The notes under the pieces were generated by a model. It saw only the letters and a program-made list of their open reading frames with translations, did no database searches and was not told where the DNA came from. From assembly GCA_031367345.1 (NCBI GenBank), contig JANLPR010000007.1:1-56445 (forward strand): a DNA stretch of 56,445 nucleotides. The letters are read 5' to 3'. The stretch comes from JADKIH01 sp031367345 (lineage in GTDB: Bacteria; Bacteroidota; Bacteroidia; AKYH767-A; 2013-40CM-41-45). This document shows, in pieces, positions 9,899 to 17,231 of this stretch; position 1 is the stretch's first letter, and each line of letters begins with the position of its first letter. A program made the translations under genes and the position numbers.

Positions 9899-10927
9899 AT
9901 GGATTCTACAGTAGAAAAATTTACAAATAAAGATCTTGTAACTGATCAGGAAATAAGATGGTGTCCGGGTTGTGGAGATTATTCCATTGTTAAGCAAGCT
10001 CAAACAGTTATTCCTGAATTAGGGATACCAAGAGAAAATATAGTATTCATTTCCGGAATCGGATGTTCGTCACGTTTCCCGTATTATATGGAAACGTACG
10101 GAATGCATTCAATACACGGACGAGCAACAGCGATAGCGAGCGGATTAAAAGCATCGCGACCTGAGTTGAGTATATGGATCGTAACAGGCGATGGCGATGC
10201 ATTGTCTATAGGAGGGAACCATACAATTCACATGTTACGTCGTAATTTTAATGTGAATATATTATTGTTCAACAATGAAATTTATGGATTGACAAAAGGT
10301 CAGTATTCACCAACTTCAGAAGAAGGTAAGATTACTAAATCAACTCCGATGGGATCAATTGATCATCCGTTCAATCCGATTGCTTTATGCATGGGAGCAG
10401 ATGCAACTTTTGTAGCAAGAACAATGGATAGAGACCCAAAACATATACAAGCAATCCTTCGTCGTTCGAATGCGCACAAAGGAGCTTCATTTGTTGAGAT
10501 TTATCAAAACTGTAATGTGTTTAATGATGGAGCATTTGAAGTGTTCACAGAGAAATCGACCAAGAAAAACGAAACACTTTTCATGGAAGACGGAAAGCCA
10601 TTAATTTTTGGTGAGAATAGTGATAAGGGAATTCATTTAGATGGATTCACTCCGATTGTAGTTGATCTGAATGAAACAGGTAAGTCGGCGAATGATTTAT
10701 GGATACACGACGAGAAAGATAGAGTGAAAGCAAATATGTTGAGCAGGTTTTTCGATAATCCGAAGCATGAAAAACATCTTCCGCGACCATTTGGAGTTTT
10801 CTATACAGAAGAACGCGATTGTTATGAAGACCGATTAACACAACAGATTGTAGAGAGCAAAGCAAAAAAAGGCGAAGGAAATTTAGATGCGTTGTTAAGT
10901 GGAAAAGAAACATGGACAGTAAATTAA
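9899..10927 (+). CDS. korB: 2-oxoacid:ferredoxin oxidoreductase, beta subunit
   Basis: The beta subunit binds thiamine diphosphate and a [4Fe-4S] cluster. The N-terminus has RWCPGCGDYS (Cys22 and Cys25) and SGIGCSSRFP (Cys56), likely cluster ligands. The thiamine motif starts at GDGDALSIGGNH (residues 97-108) and ends with NN in LLFNNEIYGLTKGQYSP (Asn125, Asn126). Its 342 residues are normal. It forms a two-gene operon with korA and is followed by an intrinsic terminator at 10976-11003. No dedicated ferredoxin gene is nearby. Confidence 0.93.
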   Translation: MDSTVEKFTNKDLVTDQEIRWCPGCGDYSIVKQAQTVIPELGIPRENIVFISGIGCSSRFPYYMETYGMHSIHGRATAIASGLKASRPELSIWIVTGDGDALSIGGNHTIHMLRRNFNVNILLFNNEIYGLTKGQYSPTSEEGKITKSTPMGSIDHPFNPIALCMGADATFVARTMDRDPKHIQAILRRSNAHKGASFVEIYQNCNVFNDGAFEVFTEKSTKKNETLFMEDGKPLIFGENSDKGIHLDGFTPIVVDLNETGKSANDLWIHDEKDRVKANMLSRFFDNPKHEKHLPRPFGVFYTEERDCYEDRLTQQIVESKAKKGEGNLDALLSGKETWTVN

Positions 10928-10975
10928 TTTCGAATTATAATTCGATTTATTGATAGAAAATAATTTATTTTTAAG

Positions 10976-11003
10976 GGGCACTCGAATAGAGTGCCCTTTT
11001 TTT
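10976..11003 (+). terminator. Intrinsic terminator of the korAB operon
   Basis: GGGCACTC (10976-10983) and GAGTGCCC (10989-10996) form a perfect 8-bp stem around the loop GAATA, followed by seven T. It sits 48 bases after the korB stop. Confidence 0.92.
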
Positions 11004-11013
11004 AGCATCCTTG

Positions 11014-11380
11014 AAGCTCCGTAGGAGCTTCGAAGGATTTGTAATCCTTCGTCTTTTCAGTTGCCAAACTATCAAATAGTACTCCAAGCTTCGAAGAAGC
11101 TTCGAAGGATTTGTAATCCTTCGTCTTTCCAGTTGCTAAACTATCAAATAGTACTCCAAGCTTCGAAGAAGCTTCGAAGGATTTGTAATCCTTCGTTTAT
11201 CCAGTTGCCAAACTATCAAATAATACTCCAAGCTTCGAAGAAGCTTCGAAGGATTTGTAATCCTTCGTTAATCCAGTTGCTAAACTATTAAATAGTACTT
11301 CAAGCTCCGCAGGAGCTTCGAAGGATTTGTAATCCTTCGTTTATCCAGTTGCCAAACTATCAAATAGTACTCCAAGCTCC
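11014..11380. repeat. REP-like array: five 72-bp tandem units with paired hairpins
   Basis: Five units repeat with an exact 72-bp period (hairpins start at 11014, 11086, 11158, 11230 and 11302), and a sixth half-unit breaks off at 11380. Each full unit holds two hairpins: a 7-bp stem (AAGCTTC-GAA-GAAGCTT in units 2-4, AAGCTCC-GTA/GCA-GGAGCTT in units 1 and 5), directly followed by a 9-bp stem CGAAGGATT-TGT-AATCCTTCG. A conserved linker of about 33 bases containing CAGTTGCYAAACTAT joins the units. The Y1 transposase gene lies right beside the array, which fits REP sequences mobilised by a RAYT enzyme. The rest of 10928-11426 holds the korB terminator and, at 11410-11424, one more degenerate hairpin (AGCTCC-AGA-GGAGCT). 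Confidence 0.88.
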
Positions 11381-11426
11381 TATTGCAACAAAATTAAATA
11401 GCATTCACTAGCTCCAGAGGAGCTTT

Positions 11427-12020
11427 TCAAGTACGAAAAAAATCCTCACTTGAAGTAGTTATAACCGGCGGTGTCAAACAACAAACATCAACCAACCCTT
11501 TAATATTCCGATAATCACGTGCAGAGCTATGCAAATAATCCTGCTCATGTTCTACAGTTCCATCCTTTACAGGATTCTGATGAATATAATTTAATTTTTG
11601 CCACGCTACTCTTTCAGTGTAAATTTCTATCGCATGATTTCCATCCTGCCAAATTTTATAATATTTTGTTTTTGAATGCTTATCAGCTGCCGAAGAAAAA
11701 TGATCTAACATCCAATCACGCCTGCTTTCAGTTTCATTGCTAATTTGTTCGATAAGTTTTTTTGACGTAAATTTTTTGAAATCACGAATTGTATCTGCAA
11801 GTTGAAACTCGTTAATTGCATTACACATCATGTGCAGATGGCTTGGCATAAGGCACCAACCAAAAATTTCAAGTCCTTTGTGCTGCGTACAAAAGTTCAG
11901 CGAATCGGTAATAAGCCTCTTATGATTTAGGCGTGTAAAAAGATCTATCCATTCAACTACTGTCATAGTAATAAAATACGATTTGTCTTTTCTTATACTA
12001 TAGTGCAATCCTTTTCCCAT
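11427..12020 (-). CDS. REP-associated tyrosine transposase (RAYT, Y1/HUH family)
   Basis: The 197-residue protein belongs to the Y1 transposase superfamily (IS200-like). It carries the HUH metal motif in LMPSHLHMM (His-Leu-His) and the catalytic tyrosine region YIHQNPVKDG, followed by the usual SSARDY and IKGL. RAYTs are single-copy housekeeping-like relatives of IS200 transposases that nick and join short palindromic REP sequences as single strands. The start at 12020 (MGKGLHYSIRKDKSYFITMT) gives the family N-terminus. A perfect TAnnTTTG -7 element (TATTTTTG) lies at 12039-12032. The gene is flanked by the five-unit REP array on its 3' side and an inverted single copy on its 5' side. It looks intact. 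Confidence 0.92.
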   Translation of the reverse strand: MGKGLHYSIRKDKSYFITMTVVEWIDLFTRLNHKRLITDSLNFCTQHKGLEIFGWCLMPSHLHMMCNAINEFQLADTIRDFKKFTSKKLIEQISNETESRRDWMLDHFSSAADKHSKTKYYKIWQDGNHAIEIYTERVAWQKLNYIHQNPVKDGTVEHEQDYLHSSARDYRNIKGLVDVCCLTPPVITTSSEDFFRT

Positions 12021-12031
12021 TTTTTTTATTG

Positions 12032-12039
12032 CAAAAATA
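12032..12039 (-). promoter_or_regulatory. Candidate promoter -7 element for the RAYT gene
   Basis: TATTTTTG on the minus strand matches the Bacteroidota -7 consensus TAnnTTTG and ends 11 bases before the RAYT ATG. No clear -33 TTTG was seen, and the area is very AT-rich, so a chance match is possible. Confidence 0.35.
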
Positions 12040-12162
12040 ATTTTACAACTTCATATTTGGAACATGTAAAATGTGTTTGCTTCTTATAAGAAACTTATAC
12101 AATGCATGAAAAAAAACGAAACTTGCAGCTTACGAAAAGTTGAAAATTATTTAATGGATGAG

Positions 12163-12200
12163 CGAAGGATTACAAATCCTTCGAAGCTTCTTCGAAGCTT
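12163..12200. repeat. Single inverted REP hairpin pair between RAYT and nadE
   Basis: These 38 bases are the exact reverse complement of the double-hairpin core in units 2-4 of the array at 11014-11380 (stem CGAAGGATT/AATCCTTCG next to stem AAGCTTC/GAAGCTT). The copy lies 12 bases past the stop of nadE, where it may also act on transcription termination or mRNA stability. Confidence 0.85.
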
Positions 12201-12211
12201 TATTGAATCTT

Positions 12212-13864
12212 TTACGATAAATATTTCCCTACAATTGGTAGTCTGCGCCCTTGACCAAATGCTTTGGGCGACACTCTAAGAATGGGCGGTGTTTGATGGC
12301 GTTTGTATTCATTAGTGTTCACCAACTTTAAAATGCGCTTCACAAGATTTTCTTCAAAACCCATTGCAATTAATTCTGTAGGACCTTTTCTTTTTTCGAT
12401 ATAGTTGTAAAGTACTTTATCTAAAATATCATAATCGGGAAGCGAATCGGAGTCTTTTTGATTTGGTCGCAATTCGGCCGATGGAGCTTTTGTGAGAATG
12501 TTCTCGGGAATTTTCGTTCCATTACGATTAATAAATCGACATAAATCATACACCTGTGTTTTATACAGATCTCCAATAACAGATAATCCGCCACACATAT
12601 CACCATATAAAGTACCATAGCCGACAGCCAGCTCGCTTTTGTTGGAAGTATTCAAAAGGATGTAACCAAATTTGTTTGACTCTGCCATCAAAAGTGTGCC
12701 TCTGATGCGCGCTTGTAAATTTTCTTCCGTTACATTAAAAGGAAGTTCTTTAAAAAATGGTTTCAATGCATTAAGATATTGCTCCAACAAGTTTTTGATA
12801 GGAATGATATCGTGAGTTACACCAAGCTTATTAATTAAATCGATGGAGTCGTCGATAGAACCTGATGAAGAATATTCTGACGGCATTAAAATAGTATGAA
12901 CGTTTTCTTTTCCGAGTGCTTCAGCAGCTAAATATGTTACCAAAGCAGAATCGATACCGCCACTTAATCCAAGTATTGCTTTTTTAAAATTTGATTTCTG
13001 AAAATAGTCACGTATGCCAATTATAAGGCCATCATGAATTCGTTCGATTGCTTCAATTGAAGAAGTCGGGGCAAACTTATTTTCGGTAACTAATAATTTC
13101 TCAGTTTCAAGATTGTATTCCATCACCTGAAAATCATCTTTGAAATAATTCATTTCGCAAATTAATTTACCTGAATTATCCATTGCTAGACTTCCACCAT
13201 CAAATATTAATTCAGTTTGTGCACCTACATGATTTACGTAAATAAGTGGCAAATTATATTTGAGAGTATTTCTCTTAAGAATTGCTTTTCTTTGTTCCGC
13301 ATGCGAATAATCGAACGGTGATGCAGCAATGTTAATCATCAATTTCGGATGTTCTTTTATAAGCGTATCCATTGGGCAATCGATGTACATGGGATCGTCT
13401 TCTATATTCCAAAGGTCTTCACAAATCGTTAGCGCAATTTTGATTCCATTTACTTGAATGCAATTGAAGTTTTTCCCTGGTTCAAAATAACGATACTCGT
13501 CAAAGATGTCATAGTTTGGCAGCAGGGCTTTGTGGATTTCGCTTACGATTTCCCCATCTTCTAAAAGTAAAGCGGCATTGAATAAATTTTTGCCTTCTAC
13601 TTTATTATTTTTTACAGGCAGTCCGATGATTGCAGAAATCCCGATGCAATCTTTCGCTATTTCCTTTGCTGCAGTATAGCATTTTTGTATAAAATCTTCA
13701 AACTCCAGAAAGTCGCGCGGAGGATAAGCAGAAATGCATAATTCAGAAAAAATAATTAGGTCAACTTTTTCTTTTTTAGCTTTTGAAATGTTTTCACGTA
13801 TCAGCCCAACGTTTTTTTCGAAATCGCCAATCGTATAATTGAGTTGTGCTAAAGCTAGCCGCAT
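12212..13864 (-). CDS. nadE: Glutamine-dependent NAD+ synthetase
   Basis: The enzyme makes NAD+ from deamido-NAD+ with ATP, using ammonia cut from glutamine. The N-terminal nitrilase-like domain has the Glu-Lys-Cys triad: Glu41 in IIFSELCISAYPPRD, Lys112 in HKALLPNYDIF, and Cys148 in LTICEDLW. The C-terminal synthetase domain has the PP-loop SGGIDS (301-306), TSNKSELAVGYGTLYGD and TKAPSAELRPNQ. At 550 residues it is full length. I chose ATG 13864 (MRLALAQLNYTIGDF). A TTG nine codons upstream is unlikely because the -7 promoter element falls on it. In Flavobacterium nadE lies with gldB and gldC, and here it is also nearby. Confidence 0.95.
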   Translation of the reverse strand: MRLALAQLNYTIGDFEKNVGLIRENISKAKKEKVDLIIFSELCISAYPPRDFLEFEDFIQKCYTAAKEIAKDCIGISAIIGLPVKNNKVEGKNLFNAALLLEDGEIVSEIHKALLPNYDIFDEYRYFEPGKNFNCIQVNGIKIALTICEDLWNIEDDPMYIDCPMDTLIKEHPKLMINIAASPFDYSHAEQRKAILKRNTLKYNLPLIYVNHVGAQTELIFDGGSLAMDNSGKLICEMNYFKDDFQVMEYNLETEKLLVTENKFAPTSSIEAIERIHDGLIIGIRDYFQKSNFKKAILGLSGGIDSALVTYLAAEALGKENVHTILMPSEYSSSGSIDDSIDLINKLGVTHDIIPIKNLLEQYLNALKPFFKELPFNVTEENLQARIRGTLLMAESNKFGYILLNTSNKSELAVGYGTLYGDMCGGLSVIGDLYKTQVYDLCRFINRNGTKIPENILTKAPSAELRPNQKDSDSLPDYDILDKVLYNYIEKRKGPTELIAMGFEENLVKRILKLVNTNEYKRHQTPPILRVSPKAFGQGRRLPIVGKYLS

Positions 13865-13888
13865 TTTTCTAATCTGAAATTTGAAATG

Positions 13889-13896
13889 CAAAGTTA
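13889..13896 (-). promoter_or_regulatory. Promoter -7 element for nadE
   Basis: TAACTTTG on the minus strand matches TAnnTTTG perfectly. It predicts a transcript start near 13882, leaving about 18 bases of leader before the ATG at 13864, and so argues against the upstream TTG as start. Confidence 0.5.
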
Positions 13897-13998
13897 ATAC
13901 TAATTCATATGAAAGAGGATAAAATCTCCTTTTGAGCCACTTTTTTTCACATTAAGAGCTATGTTAGGAAGAGGAGCAGATTATAAGGTAACGAAAGC

Positions 13999-14036
13999 GC
14001 AAAAAAAAGACTGACTTGCAGCTGCAAATCAGTCTT
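13999..14036 (-). terminator. Intrinsic terminator of the PorT-like gene
   Basis: AAGACTGA (14007-14014) pairs with TCAGTCTT (14029-14036), and the inner TTGCAGCTGCAA is itself a palindrome, so the whole is a long stem with one mismatch. On the minus strand it runs into eight T (14008-14001). It starts 18 bases after the stop at 14055. Confidence 0.88.
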
Positions 14037-14054
14037 GATAATAGATTAATTTTA

Positions 14055-14753
14055 TTAGAATAATATTCCTATAGATAAGCCGAGGTAATTACTATTTGCT
14101 TTCGCTGAAGAAGCGTCAAGCACATCAAATAATCCATTGTTAAATTGAATACCTACTAAAAGTACAGTTGATCCGCTCAAAGTATATTCTACTCCACCAC
14201 CGATAATCATCGACAAGTTAACTGCATTAATATCCTTTTGAATATCAACTCCTGTTTCTTCTGTATTTACATTTGTAGTAGTGTTGTTAGAGAAAGTTGT
14301 TTGTGTATTGGTTTTATTATCGGCACGAGCACGAATATTAAATCCGGGTGAAACACCTGCTTGCAGATAATACGTGAGATAGCCAATTTCACTTGTTTTA
14401 AGTTTCAAAGTTAAAGGGATTTCAATGTATTGTAAAGTTGTTTTTGAATCGGCCACAATTACTGTTTTTGTACCGACCGCATCAGTCGATTCAGATGTAG
14501 AACGTAAGTTTCCTCCTCTGTAAGCTACATCTATACCGGTGGCAAATGAATAATGGTCAGAAAATCGAAACTCAGTGATAAGCCCATAGCTGAATCCAAA
14601 TTTCGAACCATTACTTTCAAGTCCTTTGGTGTCGGTTCTCAACCAAGCTAGTGAAGGTGTTATTTTAAGTCCGAAGTGTAAACTATTATCGTCGCCTGCT
14701 TTGGCAAGATTTACTGTAATTAAAGAGATAATAAAAATAATTAATTTTTTCAT
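14055..14753 (-). CDS. Outer-membrane beta-barrel protein, PorT family
   Basis: The 232-residue precursor has a signal peptide (MKKLIIFIISLITVNLAKAG, cleavage after AKA) and an alternating beta pattern typical of small outer-membrane barrels: GLKITPSLAWLRTD, YGLITEFRFSDHYSFATGID, LQYIEIPLTLKLKT, YYLQAGVSPGFNI, and a C-terminal strand ending NSNYLGLSIGILF with terminal Phe. The phrase YIEIPLTLKLK is characteristic of the PorT-like (outer membrane protein beta-barrel) family of Bacteroidota. PorT itself belongs to T9SS, but this large family is mostly uncharacterised, so I do not claim that role. The gene has its own terminator and is divergent from gldB. Confidence 0.8.
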   Translation of the reverse strand: MKKLIIFIISLITVNLAKAGDDNSLHFGLKITPSLAWLRTDTKGLESNGSKFGFSYGLITEFRFSDHYSFATGIDVAYRGGNLRSTSESTDAVGTKTVIVADSKTTLQYIEIPLTLKLKTSEIGYLTYYLQAGVSPGFNIRARADNKTNTQTTFSNNTTTNVNTEETGVDIQKDINAVNLSMIIGGGVEYTLSGSTVLLVGIQFNNGLFDVLDASSAKANSNYLGLSIGILF

Positions 14754-14799
14754 GGTATATTTTTTTTAATGATTAGACGTTTTGATAAATTAATACTGA

Positions 14800-14807
14800 T
14801 ACTTTTG
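14800..14807 (+). promoter_or_regulatory. Promoter -7 element for gldB
   Basis: TACTTTTG matches TAnnTTTG perfectly. It predicts a start near 14814, 15 bases before the ATG at 14829. A TTTG at 14781-14784 is a possible -33 element, but the spacer of 15 bases is short. Confidence 0.5.
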
Positions 14808-14828
14808 ACGGAACTTTCTACAATAGTA

Positions 14829-15860
14829 ATGAAAAATAACTCGCCATTTAGTCCGATAGTACACCTCGTTATTTACAGCATGATGTTCATTACCTCATGT
14901 AGTCTAGATACGAAAAAGCCGAATGTTTCTGAAATCACAGTAGATCTCACGGTTAATCGTTTTGAAAATGATCTCTTCGAAATGGATATTATGCATCCTG
15001 ATATGTCCATTTCAACACTTAAGCAAAAGTATGGCGACTTCTTTGATTTGTATATGTTTCAAATTACATCATTAGGTGTACAAGATTCAATTTTAATGAG
15101 AGACCGAATAATATCATTTGTTCAAGATACAAATTTCAGGGCAGTATATAGGGATTGCAAGAAAGAATTTGGTGATTTTGCCGTTGAAACGAAAGCGTTA
15201 AAAAACGCCTTTCAATATTATAAATTTTATTTCCCCAACAAACCTATTCCCAGTATTGTTACCATGCTTTCCGGATTTTCCTTTCCCATAGTCTGCGATT
15301 CATTTAATTTGGGAATAGGTCTTGACATGTATTTGGGAAAAGACTATCGTTTTTATTCTACGTTGGAGCCGCCTTTGCCTAATTATTTAAAAGTTCAAAT
15401 GGTAAAAAGCAATGTTGTTTGTGATGCAATGAAAGGATGGGCGATGAGCGATTATCAAATAGATGAGTCGAAGGCTCAGGTAATAGATATGATGATTAGC
15501 CAGGGTAGAATTATTTCTTTTTTGGAGAAGGTTTTGCCGGATGCAAAGGATACAATGCGATTAGGCTATACATCATCACAGCTTGACTGGTGTGAGCAAA
15601 GCGAAAAGAAAATTTGGCAGTTTTTTGTGCAAAATAAATTATTATTCAGTGTTGACCCGACCATTTTATCGAAATACACCAATGAAGGACCTACTACGAA
15701 TGGATTTCCAAAAGAGTCGCCCGGCAATATTGGAAAGTATATTGGTTGGAAAATTATTAAGTCGTATGAGAAAAAACATCCCGAAGTTTCAATAGAGAAA
15801 TTGATGGAAGAAAAAGATTTGATGAAAATATATAACGAGTCGGGATATAGGGCGGAATAA
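14829..15860 (+). CDS. gldB: Gliding motility lipoprotein GldB
   Basis: The protein matches GldB, a lipoprotein required for gliding motility and, through its effect on the T9SS machinery, for secretion in Flavobacterium. From ATG 14829 it has a lipoprotein signal ending FITSC (Cys24). Then come VDLTVNRFENDLF, the YGDFFDLY motif, IPSIVTMLSGFSF, LGIGLDMYLGKDYRFY, and the conserved C-terminal half with YTSSQLDWCEQSEKKIW, SPGNIGKYIGWKI and a final lysine-rich helix. A longer frame from 14769 exists, but its start would sit 15 bases from the divergent gene and upstream of the promoter element at 14800-14807, so I prefer 14829 (343 residues). gldC is close by but on the other strand. Confidence 0.9.
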   Translation: MKNNSPFSPIVHLVIYSMMFITSCSLDTKKPNVSEITVDLTVNRFENDLFEMDIMHPDMSISTLKQKYGDFFDLYMFQITSLGVQDSILMRDRIISFVQDTNFRAVYRDCKKEFGDFAVETKALKNAFQYYKFYFPNKPIPSIVTMLSGFSFPIVCDSFNLGIGLDMYLGKDYRFYSTLEPPLPNYLKVQMVKSNVVCDAMKGWAMSDYQIDESKAQVIDMMISQGRIISFLEKVLPDAKDTMRLGYTSSQLDWCEQSEKKIWQFFVQNKLLFSVDPTILSKYTNEGPTTNGFPKESPGNIGKYIGWKIIKSYEKKHPEVSIEKLMEEKDLMKIYNESGYRAE

Positions 15861-15971
15861 TAATTAATAATGATAATTGAACAATTATTAATGAAGAGTC
15901 CTTTATGTTATATTATTTGAATACGTAAAATCGCTGATGTAATTAATATTTACGGCGAAACATTTTTTTTA

Positions 15972-16090
15972 TTCTCAATTCTCAATTCTCAATTCTCAAT
16001 TCTCAATTCTCAATTCTCAATTCTCAATTCTCAATTCTCAATTCTCAATTCTCAATTCTCAATTCTCAATTCTCAATTCTCAATTCTCAA
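15972..16090. repeat. Heptanucleotide tandem repeat (TTCTCAA)17
   Basis: Seventeen perfect, uninterrupted copies of TTCTCAA lie between the convergent gldB and gldC genes, 111 bases past the gldB stop and 13 bases before the gldC stop. Perfect short tandem repeats of this length are expected to change copy number by slippage. No reading frame uses the tract. Confidence 0.97.
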
Positions 16091-16103
16091 TTGAACTAGT
16101 CAA

Positions 16104-16421
16104 TTAAACTATTGCTTTTCCAAATTCTTCAGCAAACTTTTTGATGTTGCGTGCATTTATTTCATCGTTGGTAGCTCGTAAATAAGTATCTGCCATCGTT
16201 ACGAAATTTTCATAAAAAAATCTTTTCATGTCGTCTACTAGCATTTCTTTAGTCCAAAGGTCAATGCGAAGTGTCGTGTTTTCTTTAGGGTCCCAAATGC
16301 TCATCATAACTGCATTGCAAGGTTTTCTTCCGTCTGTGCCGCTTTCGGTCGCTTCCCATGAAATATTTTGTGGAACGCGCTCTTCGTCGAGGCTAACATG
16401 AAAATTAATTTTTGAATCCAT
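16104..16421 (-). CDS. gldC: Gliding motility protein GldC
   Basis: The 105-residue soluble protein matches GldC: INFHVSLDEERVPQNISWEA, NAVMMSIWDPKENTTLRIDL, WTKEMLVDDMKRFFYEN, and the C-terminal helix FAEEFGKAIV. In Flavobacterium johnsoniae GldC is a cytoplasmic accessory factor for gliding that is stimulatory rather than essential. Here the gene points toward gldB and lies downstream of engB and the hydrolase, so gldB and gldC cannot share a transcript as they do in some relatives. The ATG at 16421 follows a run of A and T with no SD-like sequence, as is usual in this phylum. Confidence 0.92.
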   Translation of the reverse strand: MDSKINFHVSLDEERVPQNISWEATESGTDGRKPCNAVMMSIWDPKENTTLRIDLWTKEMLVDDMKRFFYENFVTMADTYLRATNDEINARNIKKFAEEFGKAIV

Positions 16422-16470
16422 TTTTTTGATTTTTTTTGATTTTACTAATTAAAATAAATAAAATCAGTTA

Positions 16471-17085
16471 TTATTTTTTTTCCGGTTTAATAAATTCTGC
16501 ATTTGCTTGAGTAATAAAATCCAGTATAACATCCCGGCCTATATTTTTTTCGGCCGAAGAGATAAAAAAACTCGGTACTTCATCCCATGTTTTTTTTAAT
16601 TCCCTTTTATACTTTGCAACGGATGACTCTACTTGTTGCTTCGATATTTTATCCGTTTTAGTAAAAACGATTGTAAATGGAATTTCACTTGTTCCAAGCC
16701 AGTTAATAAATGCCACATCAATTTTTTGTGGCTCAAGTCGTACATCAATAAGCACAAACGTTGTCATTAAGTTCATTCGTTTTTCTAGATAGTCGCGTAT
16801 CATTTTGTCCCACGCTACCAACGATGATTTAGAAGTACGCGCAAAACCATATCCGGGAAGATCGACTAAGTACCACGTTTTATCGATAATAAAATGATTG
16901 ATGAGTTGTGTTTTACCGGGAGTGGCCGAAGTTTTAGCCATCGACTTCCGATTACATAGCATATTAATCAAAGAAGATTTACCAACATTTGAACGGCCAA
17001 TAAATGCATACTCCGGCATATCAGGCTTCGGGCACTTTTCGTAATTGGTATTGCTGACAACGAATTCAGCTTCTTTGATAATCAT
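16471..17085 (-). CDS. engB: Ribosome biogenesis GTPase EngB (YihA/YsxC)
   Basis: This small essential GTPase acts in maturation of the large ribosomal subunit. All G motifs are visible: G1 GRSNVGKSS (residues 30-38), G2 within TSATPGKTQ, G3 DLPGYG (75-80), G4 TKTD (142-145) and G5 SSAEK near residue 180. Its 204 residues are typical. A perfect -7 element lies 20 bases upstream of the ATG. gldC follows 49 bases downstream on the same strand. Confidence 0.95.
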   Translation of the reverse strand: MIIKEAEFVVSNTNYEKCPKPDMPEYAFIGRSNVGKSSLINMLCNRKSMAKTSATPGKTQLINHFIIDKTWYLVDLPGYGFARTSKSSLVAWDKMIRDYLEKRMNLMTTFVLIDVRLEPQKIDVAFINWLGTSEIPFTIVFTKTDKISKQQVESSVAKYKRELKKTWDEVPSFFISSAEKNIGRDVILDFITQANAEFIKPEKK

Positions 17086-17105
17086 AGAGCAATCGAATGA
17101 GGCTG

Positions 17106-17113
17106 CAAAGGTA
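17106..17113 (-). promoter_or_regulatory. Promoter -7 element for engB
   Basis: TACCTTTG on the minus strand is a perfect TAnnTTTG match, 20 bases before the engB ATG. It suggests engB (and gldC) have a promoter separate from the hydrolase gene. Confidence 0.5.
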
Positions 17114-17231
17114 AGATGTTCTGTTGGTTTTGGCGAATAATTCGTCTGTTCTGTACGGTTAAGACAGGAACGGAGGAAAAGCGAATTGACTCTTCTAAGC
17201 CTTTGATAAATAAGGTGTTCGAAATGATTTA

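Noticed and set aside
11061..11291. Open frame of 76 codons through the 72-bp repeats, giving a 24-residue repeated peptide
   Set aside because: The period is a multiple of three, so any frame free of stops stays open. No start context or family match; the palindromes explain the conservation.
11014..11380. Possible CRISPR array
   Set aside because: The whole 72-bp unit is repeated, including the linkers. There are no unique spacers and no cas genes nearby.
12073..12279. Open frame of 68 codons on the plus strand
   Set aside because: It passes through the inverted REP copy and the antisense end of nadE; no supporting feature.
17086..17231. Hidden small gene or RNA between engB and the hydrolase
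   Set aside because: Only the engB -7 element is recognisable; no hairpin, frame or RNA fold stands out.
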